The notes beneath the pieces were generated by a model that made no database searches, was not told the DNA's origin, and saw only the letters and a program-made list of their open reading frames with translations. Positions 31,881-39,553 of a DNA stretch of 64,000 nt are shown piece by piece (the stretch's first letter is position 1; every line of letters starts with the position of its first letter). A program made the translations under genes and the position numbers. The stretch comes from a virus: positions 124,001 to 188,000 of IMG/VR virus record IMGVR_UViG_3300036766_000359. One strand, given 5' to 3'.

Positions 31881-31919
31881 CGTAAATTCGCGTGTCGCGT
31901 GCGTACACGTGATGGAGGT
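31881..31919 (+). promoter_or_regulatory. shared leader element
   Basis: CGTAAATTCGCGTGTCGCG then TGCGTACACGTGATGGAGGT before the ATG at 31926. Confidence 0.65.
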
Positions 31920-31925
31920 GACGAC

Positions 31926-33107
31926 ATGCCACAATTGATCGAAGGAAGTCCAGTTTTCATTCAGGGCTCTGGTGCTAAGCCATATGAACTCAAGAACACT
32001 GGCGGGATACATAGCTGTAGCTGCCCCGCTTGGAGAAACCAGAGTGTTCACATCGACCGCCGCACATGCAAGCATCTGAAAAAGCATTGTGGGGATGCGG
32101 CTGAAATGGCGCGTGTTGGTACAAGTCCGCTGAACGCGGCGGTCCTGGGGCCTGCTCTGGTTCAAGGACCGAAGCCCGTTCCCGCCGTCACACACACGCG
32201 CATGCAAGCACATGAGGTTGGAATCGATGGTCGCGAGTTCACCGCTGACGCTGAGTACGCTGATACGGTAGTGCAGCGTGCCCTAGCTGACGGACGCAAA
32301 CTCCGTCAAGACGAAAAGGCCAAGCTTTTTGGACCGCCAGTCCTCCTCGCGCACAAGTTCGAGGACTTCGAGGACCTGGACCCGACGGGGTGGTGGTGTT
32401 CCGAGAAGCTCGATGGCGTTCGGGCCTACTGGAACGGCAAAGACTTCATTTCACGCCAGGGTAACATTTTCCACGCCCCGGAATGGTTCAAGGCCGCACT
32501 GCCGAAGGATGAAGTCCTGGACGGCGAACTCTGGATTGGACGCCAGATGTTCCAGAAGACCATCTCGGTCGTCAAGCGTCTTGATTGGGGCGACGGCGCA
32601 AAGCTCGTCAAGTATATTATTTTCGACGTGCCATCTCGCAAAGATGAAGCGTTCGAGTCTCGCCTGAATGCGGCATGCAATCACGCAGTTGCAGCCAACG
32701 TGCCGCACGTTCAGGCACACCCGCACTATTTGGTTCAGTCACGCACGAGCCTGCTCTCGGACCTCAAGAAGATTGAGGCGGCAGGCGGCGAAGGCCTGAT
32801 GATCCGCAAGCCCATGTCTCTGTACGAGATCGGGCGGTCATCGACGTTGCTGAAGGTCAAGCCGTTCAAGGACGATGAAGGTGTCGTCGTTGCACACAAG
32901 CCTGGTAAGGGCAGACACAAAGGCGTACTCGGTGGCGTCACGATTCGGTGGAACTCAGTTGAGTTCGACCTCGGGACCGGGTTCACAGACGAGGACCGTC
33001 GAAATCCTCCTCCCATCGGAGCCACAGTCACCTTCAGGTACACCGAGCTGACTGAAGACGGGAAGCCAAAATGCACCGCGTTTATCGCAGTCAGGGAGGG
33101 TTACTAA
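31926..33107 (+). CDS. ATP-dependent DNA ligase with N-terminal SWIM zinc finger
   Basis: 393 residues. A SWIM finger (C31, C33, C48, H50) is fused to a minimal DNA ligase. Motif I is SEKLDGVRAYW with the adenylation Lys at 161, VLDGELW is motif III, GGEGLMIRKP motif IV, and LLKVKPF motif V, followed by an OB fold (GGVTIRWN...FRYTEL). Such ligases join nicked duplex DNA. SWIM fingers bind DNA or proteins, so the fusion may direct the ligase. A shorter SWIM protein is at 40207. Confidence 0.85.
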   Translation: MPQLIEGSPVFIQGSGAKPYELKNTGGIHSCSCPAWRNQSVHIDRRTCKHLKKHCGDAAEMARVGTSPLNAAVLGPALVQGPKPVPAVTHTRMQAHEVGIDGREFTADAEYADTVVQRALADGRKLRQDEKAKLFGPPVLLAHKFEDFEDLDPTGWWCSEKLDGVRAYWNGKDFISRQGNIFHAPEWFKAALPKDEVLDGELWIGRQMFQKTISVVKRLDWGDGAKLVKYIIFDVPSRKDEAFESRLNAACNHAVAANVPHVQAHPHYLVQSRTSLLSDLKKIEAAGGEGLMIRKPMSLYEIGRSSTLLKVKPFKDDEGVVVAHKPGKGRHKGVLGGVTIRWNSVEFDLGTGFTDEDRRNPPPIGATVTFRYTELTEDGKPKCTAFIAVREGY

Positions 33108-33278
33108 ATGAGTAAACCAGCCAAGAAACCGATGTTCAAGTGGACCGACAAAGCGAAAAAAGATGCAATTGAAAAATTCCATCGAGAAGCTGAGAGGTTA
33201 CTCAGTGGCGGGGTTTCAATCGAGGACCTAAGGAGTGCATGCGACATGGCAATAGCAGCGGATGTCACCCGCTCCTAA
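33108..33278 (+). CDS. 56-aa basic protein, copy 1
   Basis: MSKPAKKPMFKWTDKAKKDA is a paralogue of the frame at 33830 (MSKPVKKSTFKWSDKAKQDA). Both continue with a helix REAERLL.GG.S..D...ACD. It starts directly after the ligase stop. Confidence 0.6.
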   Translation: MSKPAKKPMFKWTDKAKKDAIEKFHREAERLLSGGVSIEDLRSACDMAIAADVTRS

Positions 33279-33316
33279 AAATATACACCATATAAACGAA
33301 AATACTGTCAGACATC

Positions 33317-33514
33317 ATGACGAAGACACGTGAAAAGAAGTGGCTGATTGTTTGCGATGACAGTGGTCATCACCGGGCGATGTCAAAGTCATGGCTTGAA
33401 CTGAACGGACTCGGACTCGGCACTTTTCATGTTGTTGATGAAGCTCATCATTATCTAGGAGCATGTAGGCTGGCTGACAAGTTGAATGAAGTATCGAACG
33501 TCATGGGGTCATAG
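33317..33514 (+). CDS. small protein with VSNVMGS tail
   Basis: 65 residues. KWLIVCDDSGHHRAMSKSW followed by a beta strand, then ADKLNEVSNVMGS. One of a family with 33515 and 34215 that share W..V.D..GHHR/DHH and the tagged end. Confidence 0.65.
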   Translation: MTKTREKKWLIVCDDSGHHRAMSKSWLELNGLGLGTFHVVDEAHHYLGACRLADKLNEVSNVMGS

Positions 33515-33718
33515 ATGACAAGTCGTAATGATGATTGGTTCGTAGTTGTTGATCCTGTCGGTCATCATCGCCCATGGGGTCCCCCTGAACTCCTTGAGTG
33601 GAACGGGTGCGCCAATATACCAGTCGGGTGGAGTGTGGTTGACAGGGGGGTGTCATTGAAAGAGGCACGCAAGAGGGCTGATGAACTCAATTACGTAGAA
33701 GAAATCATGAAGTCATGA
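33515..33718 (+). CDS. small protein with VEEIMKS tail
   Basis: 67 residues directly after the stop of 33317. DWFVVVDPVGHHRPWGPP then ADELNYVEEIMKS. Same family. Confidence 0.65.
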   Translation: MTSRNDDWFVVVDPVGHHRPWGPPELLEWNGCANIPVGWSVVDRGVSLKEARKRADELNYVEEIMKS

Positions 33719-33750
33719 CCAGCACCAAATAAAAACGAGGCCGGTGCTGG
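33719..33750 (+). terminator. hairpin terminator
   Basis: CCAGCACC pairs with GGTGCTGG right at the end of the preceding gene. Confidence 0.55.
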
Positions 33751-33829
33751 TAAGGTATAGTCCCAGTGTACTTTGGGTAGCATGAAATTCGAGTGGTGGG
33801 TTTTAAACACGTCTAGCTAAGAGGAACCA

Positions 33830-34003
33830 ATGAGCAAGCCAGTCAAGAAGTCAACATTCAAGTGGTCGGATAAAGCCAAGCAGGACGCGCTAGGCAAGTT
33901 TGCTCGAGAAGCCGAACGGCTCCTCAACGGTGGACTCTCGCTCGATGACATGAAGAAGGCATGCGATAGTGCTGCTTCGAATTTGTCGGCACCGAAGAGT
34001 TGA
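33830..34003 (+). CDS. 57-aa basic protein, copy 2
   Basis: Paralogue of 33108: MSKPVKKSTFKWSDKAKQDA, REAERLLNGGLSLDDMKKAC. AGAGGAACC precedes the ATG. The duplication brackets the GHHR family genes. Confidence 0.6.
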   Translation: MSKPVKKSTFKWSDKAKQDALGKFAREAERLLNGGLSLDDMKKACDSAASNLSAPKS

Positions 34004-34015
34004 TCTGTGGATGGG

Positions 34016-34050
34016 TACTATGCCATACATGGCTTTGGTATGGCATAGTA
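34016..34050 (+). terminator. 13-bp hairpin terminator
   Basis: TACTATGCCATAC pairs with GTATGGCATAGTA, then TTTGTT. Confidence 0.75.
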
Positions 34051-34214
34051 TTTGTTCCTCATTCGTAAATCAGGAAAACTCGAACGTATTGATTCTGCAG
34101 GGAACGGTTTACAGCGAGGCAACACCTTTGAAAACCAAAAGGTTGGTGTTGACCCGGTAGGTTTACTAGGCTCGTTTGTAGTGGGTTCGATTCCTTACCC
34201 CTGTGTCAATTTAA
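34051..34214 (+). other. structured leader, no gene
   Basis: AACACC-TTTG/CAAA-GGTGTT stem at about 34119-34151, then GTGGGTTCGATTCC, which resembles a tRNA T-arm. No acceptor or anticodon arm fits. It could be an mRNA leader for 34215 or a tRNA remnant. Confidence 0.35.
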
Positions 34215-34427
34215 ATGAAGACTGCAGCAGGCACGGTCGAGATGTACGAAGAACGCATGCCACACAACGAGTGGCGTGTAGTCAGGGACAGCCTAGGCGA
34301 TCACCATGTGATGTCCCGTCCTCCTACTCCTTATGGATGGCATATACTTTTTACCAATCTTTCACACTTGAAGGCAAGCGAAGAGTGCAAAAAACTTAAC
34401 CTCATCAAAGAAGTTATGGAGTCGTGA
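34215..34427 (+). CDS. small protein with IKEVMES tail
   Basis: 70 residues: NEWRVVRDSLGDHHVMSRPP then ECKKLNLIKEVMES. Third member of the GHHR/DHH family. Its stop overlaps the next GTG. Confidence 0.65.
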   Translation: MKTAAGTVEMYEERMPHNEWRVVRDSLGDHHVMSRPPTPYGWHILFTNLSHLKASEECKKLNLIKEVMES

Positions 34428-34675
34428 ACGAGGTCAAAGTTGGGGATCGAGTAACCCGTCAAAAATTTCTCGACGACGGCACTTGGCAATGGCGCGGTGA
34501 TGACTGCCTAGACGAAAGCCCGCTTTTGCATGGCGTGGTCACTCGCGTATTCATAGAGTCAAGGACTCGATTCAATAAAAACGCTCGAAAGCTTCTCCCG
34601 ATGTGCGAAGTTTCGTGGTCTGAAACAGGAGAAACTTGGGCTTATTTCTTTCACGGAGTGACACGCGACATGTAA
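34424..34675 (+). CDS. hypothetical protein, 83 aa
   Basis: GTG start inside the previous stop. KVGDRVTRQKF and the beta-rich rest (GVVTRVFIES, MCEVSWSETGE) suggest a small SH3-like barrel. Function unknown. Confidence 0.6.
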   Translation: MNEVKVGDRVTRQKFLDDGTWQWRGDDCLDESPLLHGVVTRVFIESRTRFNKNARKLLPMCEVSWSETGETWAYFFHGVTRDM

Positions 34676-34687
34676 ACTCGATCGATG

Positions 34688-34710
34688 CGTCCGTACTGGT
34701 GGTGGAGGCA
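34688..34710 (+). promoter_or_regulatory. shared leader element
   Basis: GTCCGTACTGGTGGTGGAGG in front of the short frame at 34714. Confidence 0.6.
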
Positions 34711-34713
34711 AGA

Positions 34714-34761
34714 ATGGACACAAAGTATCAGAAAATCACGAGATTTGCCAATGACGGTTAG
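34714..34761 (+). CDS. 15-aa leader peptide
   Basis: MDTKYQKITRFANDG ends in TAG within the start of the gene at 34751 (ATGACGGTTAG). Same layout as 31198: leader, short peptide, overlapping gene. Confidence 0.4.
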   Translation: MDTKYQKITRFANDG

Positions 34762-35035
34762 GTGCATCGTGGCGGTTAGATATCTCGTATGCCGACATCC
34801 GGATTTCCCAATCTTTCATGACTCCACAGGACCTCAGTTTGAGATGCGTAGTCTATACGACGATGAAGCTTATTCGCAAGAAATCGACCAAATGGGTAAA
34901 TCAGTAACCGTTTTCAAAAGAAACGGTGTCACAGTTGACACTGCTGGCGAATTTTGCGGAGAATATGCTAACGCGAGAGAAGCGCGTGTCGTCATTGATA
35001 GACTTAATCAAGTTTCCAGGGTCATGGACTCATGA
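34751..35035 (+). CDS. hypothetical protein with VSRVMDS tail
   Basis: 94 residues from MTVRCIVAVRYLVCRH. Beta-rich middle, then VIDRLNQVSRVMDS, close to the ends of 33317 and 34215. The next gene overlaps its stop. Confidence 0.6.
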   Translation: MTVRCIVAVRYLVCRHPDFPIFHDSTGPQFEMRSLYDDEAYSQEIDQMGKSVTVFKRNGVTVDTAGEFCGEYANAREARVVIDRLNQVSRVMDS

Positions 35036-35268
35036 CTTATATCTTCGTACTGGTTCAACTGGTTCAACTGGCGTTGTTGGTATTAGTTTATTGGTCGTTT
35101 AAACGAAGGATTTCTAAAATCGAGATGTCGGTTGTTCGTCAGATAATGGAAGAATCTCCAGAGTTGCCAACCCGAGTTCTTGCAACTTTCGACAAACTCC
35201 GAAGTGGTCAAATCGATCCAGACAAAGCTTTGAAAGAGGCAAGGCGACTTCACGGGCTAGACCCATGA
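35032..35268 (+). CDS. small single-span membrane protein
   Basis: 78 residues. A transmembrane segment at about 3-22 (FVLVQLVQLALLVLVYW) is followed by a cytoplasmic helical tail. ATGA overlap with the upstream gene. Confidence 0.65.
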   Translation: MTYIFVLVQLVQLALLVLVYWSFKRRISKIEMSVVRQIMEESPELPTRVLATFDKLRSGQIDPDKALKEARRLHGLDP

Positions 35269-35417
35269 TGGTTGGAAGAACACTCTCGGGTGTAAATTCG
35301 GTGCGGGTCGTAAATCTAACGACCGCAGCAGTACGCGAACCGAGACCGAAACAACCGACGGACGCCTCCCGACATGTTGTTGGGTGCCTTCCCGAGGAGC
35401 TTTCAAGAAAGAACGCA

Positions 35418-36116
35418 ATGACCCAGACTCAAACCAAACCATCCGCACTCGACGCTCTCCGTGGACTCTCGAAGAAGGCCGCTCCGCCTTCCGCAGCAAT
35501 CGCCGCCCAGGTCAACGATCCGGCCATCGCCGGGGCCAAGCGCGACAAGAACACGGTCAAGCTCGGGTTCGACCCCAACATTGCCCAGGTAGCGGAACAC
35601 ACCGCTCAGTTGAAGGAAGCTCTCGAACGCGCCGAGGCGGAATTCAAGGTGGATCAGGCCACGATGCGCGACTATGGCATCGGGAAGCGTGGTCTTTACA
35701 ACGACACCTTCAAGTGCGAGGTAACGACCGTCCAGGTCCCGTACACGGTCGATGTTCCTGGTGGAAACGAGACCAGGTACGTTCAGGTGATTTGTTCCAA
35801 CAAGTACTCGGTTCAGAAGGATATCGTCCTTGGAAACAAGGAACTGATCGGACCAGCCTACGAGCGAATGTTCGAGGAACAGACAACCAAGGCTCTCAAG
35901 CCGAACGCCGAGGAGCTTATCCGCAATCTCTTGACCGAGGTTGCAGGTCTCTCGGGTGACGAGCTTGAAAACACGATGAACGAGCTTTTCGACAGCACAA
36001 CGACCGTCAAGGCAACCGACAAGTACGAATCGGAGTTCAAGAAGCTCCCCGACGACGTGAAGGTGGTGCTGGACCAGGCCGTCACACGCGCTCAGCCCGC
36101 GCTCAAGTTCGTGTAA
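35418..36116 (+). CDS. hypothetical protein, 232 aa
   Basis: MTQTQTKPSALDALRGLSKK. Ala-rich start, a long helix (EHTAQLKEALERAEAEFK), a beta section (VTTVQVPYTVDVPGG, YVQVICSNKYSV) and a helical C-terminus. GC-rich codon use like the MoxR and VWA genes, suggesting a conserved core gene. Product unknown. A terminator follows. Confidence 0.65.
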   Translation: MTQTQTKPSALDALRGLSKKAAPPSAAIAAQVNDPAIAGAKRDKNTVKLGFDPNIAQVAEHTAQLKEALERAEAEFKVDQATMRDYGIGKRGLYNDTFKCEVTTVQVPYTVDVPGGNETRYVQVICSNKYSVQKDIVLGNKELIGPAYERMFEEQTTKALKPNAEELIRNLLTEVAGLSGDELENTMNELFDSTTTVKATDKYESEFKKLPDDVKVVLDQAVTRAQPALKFV

Positions 36117-36140
36117 GCCCGAGTCAGGACGCTCAATGAA

Positions 36141-36177
36141 GTTCACCGGCAGGTCTACCTCGATTCTGCCGGTGAAC
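36141..36177 (+). terminator. hairpin terminator
   Basis: GTTCACCGGCAG pairs with CTGCCGGTGAAC, then TCGTATTTGG. Confidence 0.8.
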
Positions 36178-36199
36178 TCGTATTTGGTTGAAAATCAAT

Positions 36200-36775
36200 A
36201 TGATTAAATTCGGAATTCACGCGGTCACGAGTATTCAAATTCTTCGAGGAATCGGAGCCGATAAAATCAGTTTCAATTGTGACGGGGCTCCAACCACATT
36301 CCCAGATCTGAAAACCGATCCATATTTCGCCATTGAAGTTAGCAAGGGTTATGCAGAAGAATGGCTTCTGCTCATGTTTGGTGTTAAAGTTCCCAGTCCA
36401 CTGGTAACACTTTTAGACATGGATAGAGCGAAAAAGCCCGCATTTAGTAATAAGCACGCATTTGGAGTAGGACAACTAGTCAGTGCGGACACACCTGGTG
36501 GTTACAATTATCCGTGGGTGTATGAAGTCGTCGGCCCAGTAAACCCAGTATCTCGTTCATCTGATACGATAAGAGTACGAAATTTCACTAATGGGTCAAA
36601 CACATATCACACATATTGTTTGAAATTCTTAACTCCTATTTCAAATGAAGAGGCAATACGTCGATTGACATTCCATCGAGATAATCGTGCTATCGGCAAA
36701 AACCCCCCTGGAACACGACCAAAAAAGCCATTTAACTTTGAAGAGCGTATGCAAGAGTTGAACGAAAAACTGTAA
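36200..36775 (+). CDS. hypothetical protein, 191 aa
   Basis: MIKFGIHAVTSIQILRGIG. The middle (FGVGQLVSADTPGG, WVYEVVGP, IRVRNF) looks like a small beta barrel, and the C-terminus is a basic helix. A TTG at 36188 is an alternative start. Not recognised. Confidence 0.6.
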   Translation: MIKFGIHAVTSIQILRGIGADKISFNCDGAPTTFPDLKTDPYFAIEVSKGYAEEWLLLMFGVKVPSPLVTLLDMDRAKKPAFSNKHAFGVGQLVSADTPGGYNYPWVYEVVGPVNPVSRSSDTIRVRNFTNGSNTYHTYCLKFLTPISNEEAIRRLTFHRDNRAIGKNPPGTRPKKPFNFEERMQELNEKL

Positions 36776-36837
36776 ATCAAACATTGACACCGTAAATGGC
36801 CGCGTCGTGTCAGTACGCGCTGGTGGGAGGACAAATC

Positions 36838-37422
36838 GTGGACATGGGTAAAGATATCCGTCATATGCAGCAAATGTGCGATCTTCTGGAATTCCACGCA
36901 CGTGCTGGGCATGTCTCCTCTCGCTATTACGAGAGACATGCCCAGCTGAGCCTGCGACCGCACTCAACGTATGGTAGTCAAAACCGAGGTATCGCGAGAG
37001 ATCCGAACACTCCTATTGACGTCTTGGTCAAGTTATCCACTGACCAGGACCCGAATGTTCGTATCGAAGTAGCAAAATTCGCGTTCTCACGTCCCTGCGG
37101 TAACGAAGCATTCAGTGAGACTCTCGTTAAAACCCTGGTCAATATGTTGTCGATCGACCGAGACCCGTCTGTTCGTTATCATGCAGCCGCAAATCCCTGC
37201 ATACCTGTCGAGACCTTGACCGAGTTATCTGCTTCCAAAGATGCATACGTTCGTCAAGGCGTGGCGATAAACCCGAGCACGCCTGTCGATATCTTGAGCA
37301 CGTTGTCCAACGATAACGACGCATACGTTCGTATTCACGTGTCCGCAAACTCCAAAACTCCTTATGAAGTCTTACTTTATCTAGAGGCACTTGAAGCTAT
37401 ATACGACGTGACGGATAGTTGA
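36838..37422 (+). CDS. LRV-repeat protein with YDVTDS tail
   Basis: 194 residues from a GTG after GGGAGGAC. About six leucine-rich-variant units (DPNTPIDVLVKLSTD, NPSTPVDILSTLSND and similar), ending LEALEAIYDVTDS. The first 30 codons coincide with a diverged copy of the 5573 repeat and a 14-bp hairpin (GCTGGGCATGTCTC). LRV solenoids usually bind protein or nucleic acid; the partner is unknown. Confidence 0.65.
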   Translation: MDMGKDIRHMQQMCDLLEFHARAGHVSSRYYERHAQLSLRPHSTYGSQNRGIARDPNTPIDVLVKLSTDQDPNVRIEVAKFAFSRPCGNEAFSETLVKTLVNMLSIDRDPSVRYHAAANPCIPVETLTELSASKDAYVRQGVAINPSTPVDILSTLSNDNDAYVRIHVSANSKTPYEVLLYLEALEAIYDVTDS

Positions 37423-37436
37423 AATTGGAGCAAACT

Positions 37437-37760
37437 ATGAGTTTAGACATTTGGTTTGAACAGGTTCAGCCGACTACAGTGTTCGAGTCGAACTACACGC
37501 ACAACGTCAGAGCAATGGCGCGGTTGGCAGAGGTCTACACGCCACTATGGCATCCCGAAGATGCGGGGATAAGCAAGGCGTCTGATTTGATTGAACCCAT
37601 TCGTAATGGACTTCAACTCATGCGGGCGGAGCCAGAACGCTTTATTGCCCTCGATCACGAGACTGGTTGGGGCACGTACGACACGTTTGTGCCGTGGCTG
37701 GAAAAAACGCTCGATGCCTGCATAAAGTTTCCTGACGCCAGCGTGCGGGTGTCCAGGTGA
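37437..37760 (+). CDS. conserved phage protein, MSLDIWF family
   Basis: 107 residues. MSLDIWFEQVQPTTVFESN then YTHNVRAMARLAEVYTPLW, NGL, GWGTYDTFVPWLEKTLDAC and PDA.V..SR form a pattern I recall from many phages with no assigned function. Its ribosome site GAAATTGGAGC equals the end of the CRISPR repeat. Confidence 0.65.
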   Translation: MSLDIWFEQVQPTTVFESNYTHNVRAMARLAEVYTPLWHPEDAGISKASDLIEPIRNGLQLMRAEPERFIALDHETGWGTYDTFVPWLEKTLDACIKFPDASVRVSR

Positions 37761-38152
37761 CAACGAATATGTTATCAGGCGAAGACCTGAGTGATACCAT
37801 CAAGATGCTTGAAGGAATGCTTGCGGGTAAGAAAGTCAAAAAGACTAAGCGCAAAAATCCTAAGCGCAAAAATCCTTTGATTGACGCCATCATGCTATCG
37901 ATGGAAGATAACTCTTTACCTGGCTACAGTCGAGGCCAACTATTGACTGAAACGAAGCTTCGCTCACTGCCTGTCGGCACTGTTGTCTGGATTCATTATT
38001 GCAAAGATGATAATCCAGATGACGTTCGATTCAATGGGGCATATAAGATTGAATCCATTGATTCATCAGAGTTCACCACAAGTTCGGAGTCCTGGGAGTA
38101 TAATGGCAATACTAGCCGTGGGCAAGCTCACTATTATAAAGCCAAGCGTTAA
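37757..38152 (+). CDS. hypothetical protein, 131 aa
   Basis: GTG start inside the previous stop. Two CGCAAAAATCCT units encode a KRKNPKRKNP basic tract near residue 31, then a beta-rich second half (GTVVWIHY, GAYKIESI). Not recognised. Confidence 0.6.
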   Translation: MTTNMLSGEDLSDTIKMLEGMLAGKKVKKTKRKNPKRKNPLIDAIMLSMEDNSLPGYSRGQLLTETKLRSLPVGTVVWIHYCKDDNPDDVRFNGAYKIESIDSSEFTTSSESWEYNGNTSRGQAHYYKAKR

Positions 38153-38157
38153 CCTTC

Positions 38158-38231
38158 GGACCCTTAGCTCAATAGGTTAGAGTCCCCCTCTCATAAAGGG
38201 GTTGTTGCTGGTTCGAGCCCAGCAGGGTCCA
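38158..38231 (+). tRNA. tRNA with CAU anticodon (probably tRNA-Ile2, otherwise Met)
   Basis: A complete cloverleaf: acceptor GGACCCT/AGGGTCC, D-stem GCTC/GAGT, anticodon stem CCCCT/AGGGG with loop CTCATAA (CAU at 38192-38194), T-arm GCTGG-TTCGAGC-CCAGC, discriminator A. No CCA is encoded. Acceptor and T-arm resemble bacterial tRNA-Ile(CAU) (lysidine type) more than elongator Met; the initiator GGG/CCC pairs are absent. Confidence 0.9.
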
Positions 38232-38233
38232 CT

Positions 38234-38623
38234 ATGAGATATTTAAACCGAGAAAAAATGAGGTTACTTGCGATGGCTGAACAACGCTCAGGTCAAGAAA
38301 TTGATAAAGCCGTAGAAGACGCCGAACTGTATAATCGGGTAACGGAAGCGCGACTTAAAACGTTTGCTCCGGAATTTCCACTCACCCACCCAGAGGGTAT
38401 TCCGAGGTATATATACGTAGCTCTTCAAGGTTATCTGGCATATAAGCGTCCAGTCGGCCACTTCTTGACCGCTGTACTTCAAAATAACCTGCATGAAGCA
38501 CTGGCGAAAGCTGATGCCGATTCTCTCGAGGCGCTGCAAGTTATCTGCCAGTTCATTTACTGGAGTGTCCCCGGCCAAGCCTGGGGTTCACCTGAACGAG
38601 TGTCGAACTGGCTGAAGTCGTGA
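38234..38623 (+). CDS. hypothetical protein, 129 aa
   Basis: MRYLNREKMRLLAMAEQRSG, all-helical, ending RVSNWLKS. It starts 2 nt after the tRNA. No family recognised. Confidence 0.6.
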   Translation: MRYLNREKMRLLAMAEQRSGQEIDKAVEDAELYNRVTEARLKTFAPEFPLTHPEGIPRYIYVALQGYLAYKRPVGHFLTAVLQNNLHEALAKADADSLEALQVICQFIYWSVPGQAWGSPERVSNWLKS

Positions 38624-38793
38624 GTCAACTACCCGCTCAACTTGAGCGACTGCTCGAGTTTGAGCGACAAATCAGACGAGCAGTTGATTGTCTTAATCAT
38701 GACATTCAAGAGTCAGATTATCGAGACGAAAGGGACATGGCACGCGTGCGTTTTTCAAACGCAGTTAAAAATGCAGTCACCAAACTCCCATAA
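38620..38793 (+). CDS. 57-aa helical protein
   Basis: GTG start overlapping the previous stop. MSQLPAQLERLLEFERQIRR is a charged, coiled-coil-like helix throughout. It overlaps the next gene by 23 nt. Confidence 0.5.
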   Translation: MSQLPAQLERLLEFERQIRRAVDCLNHDIQESDYRDERDMARVRFSNAVKNAVTKLP

Positions 38794-39040
38794 ATGGACG
38801 TATTCAGTATACCGGGACGTCCTCAGCCCGAGGAACATGCATATGCGTGTTCATTGCCCCCACTGTGAGACTACAGTACTACACGAGTATGCATACGAGT
38901 TGTTACAGACAACTCATGAAAGACACCAGGGGCGCGAAGACATCTTCGCAGAAGTATGCCGAACACTTGAAAGTAAATTTACTTCGGATTGTGAAGAAGC
39001 CCGTTTACTTAATGTGTGTGACCAGATACACAGTTCGTGA
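38771..39040 (+). CDS. tandem zinc-ribbon protein 1
   Basis: 89 residues: HKWTYSVYRDVL, VHCPHCETTVLHEY, then TSDCEEARLLNVCDQIHSS. First of three tandem copies. The last 60 nt are almost identical in all three, consistent with recent duplication or gene conversion. Confidence 0.65.
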   Translation: MQSPNSHKWTYSVYRDVLSPRNMHMRVHCPHCETTVLHEYAYELLQTTHERHQGREDIFAEVCRTLESKFTSDCEEARLLNVCDQIHSS

Positions 39041-39300
39041 CTTCATCCACACATGAATGGGTATACTCGGTGTATCGGGACGTTCTTTCCACGGTATCCA
39101 CGCACATGCGTGTTCATTGTGACAAGTGCGGGACTGTAACACTACATGATCTTGACGAGCAAGTCTATGTCCACACGACGGATGCACACACGAAATATTT
39201 AATCTTCAAAAAAGTATGCCGAACACTTGAAAGTAAATTTACTTCGGATTGTGAAGAAGCCCGTTTACTTAACATCTGTGACCAAATACATAGTTCATGA
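39037..39300 (+). CDS. tandem zinc-ribbon protein 2
   Basis: 87 residues from a GTG overlapping the previous stop: HEWVYSVYRDVLS, VHCDKCGTVTLHD, ending LLNICDQIHSS. Its tail differs from copy 1 by one residue. Confidence 0.65.
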   Translation: MTSSTHEWVYSVYRDVLSTVSTHMRVHCDKCGTVTLHDLDEQVYVHTTDAHTKYLIFKKVCRTLESKFTSDCEEARLLNICDQIHSS

Positions 39301-39548
39301 CTTCATCCACACATGAATGGACGTATTCAACGTATCACGAGCTTTCCAAGAAGTCAGGATTTGTCGACGTCCACTGCGCCAAGTGTGGAACCACGATGCG
39401 ACACCAGTACATTGACGAAGTTTCTGAAATCAATCCTGATTATTTCAAAAACATCTTTGAAGATGTATGTCTTTATCTTGAAAATCAATTTACGGATTGT
39501 GAAGAAGCCCGTTTACTTAACATGTGTGACCAGATACACAGTTCATGA
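39297..39548 (+). CDS. tandem zinc-ribbon protein 3
   Basis: 83 residues: HEWTYSTYHELSKKSG, VHCAKCGTTMRHQ, ending LLNMCDQIHSS. ATGA overlap with copy 2. It ends at a strand switch. Confidence 0.65.
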   Translation: MTSSTHEWTYSTYHELSKKSGFVDVHCAKCGTTMRHQYIDEVSEINPDYFKNIFEDVCLYLENQFTDCEEARLLNMCDQIHSS

Positions 39549-39553
39549 TTAGC

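Noticed and set aside
34100-34214. tRNA-like T-arm GTGGGTTCGATTCC
   Set aside because: The T-stem does not pair properly and no acceptor, D or anticodon stem fits at the right distances.
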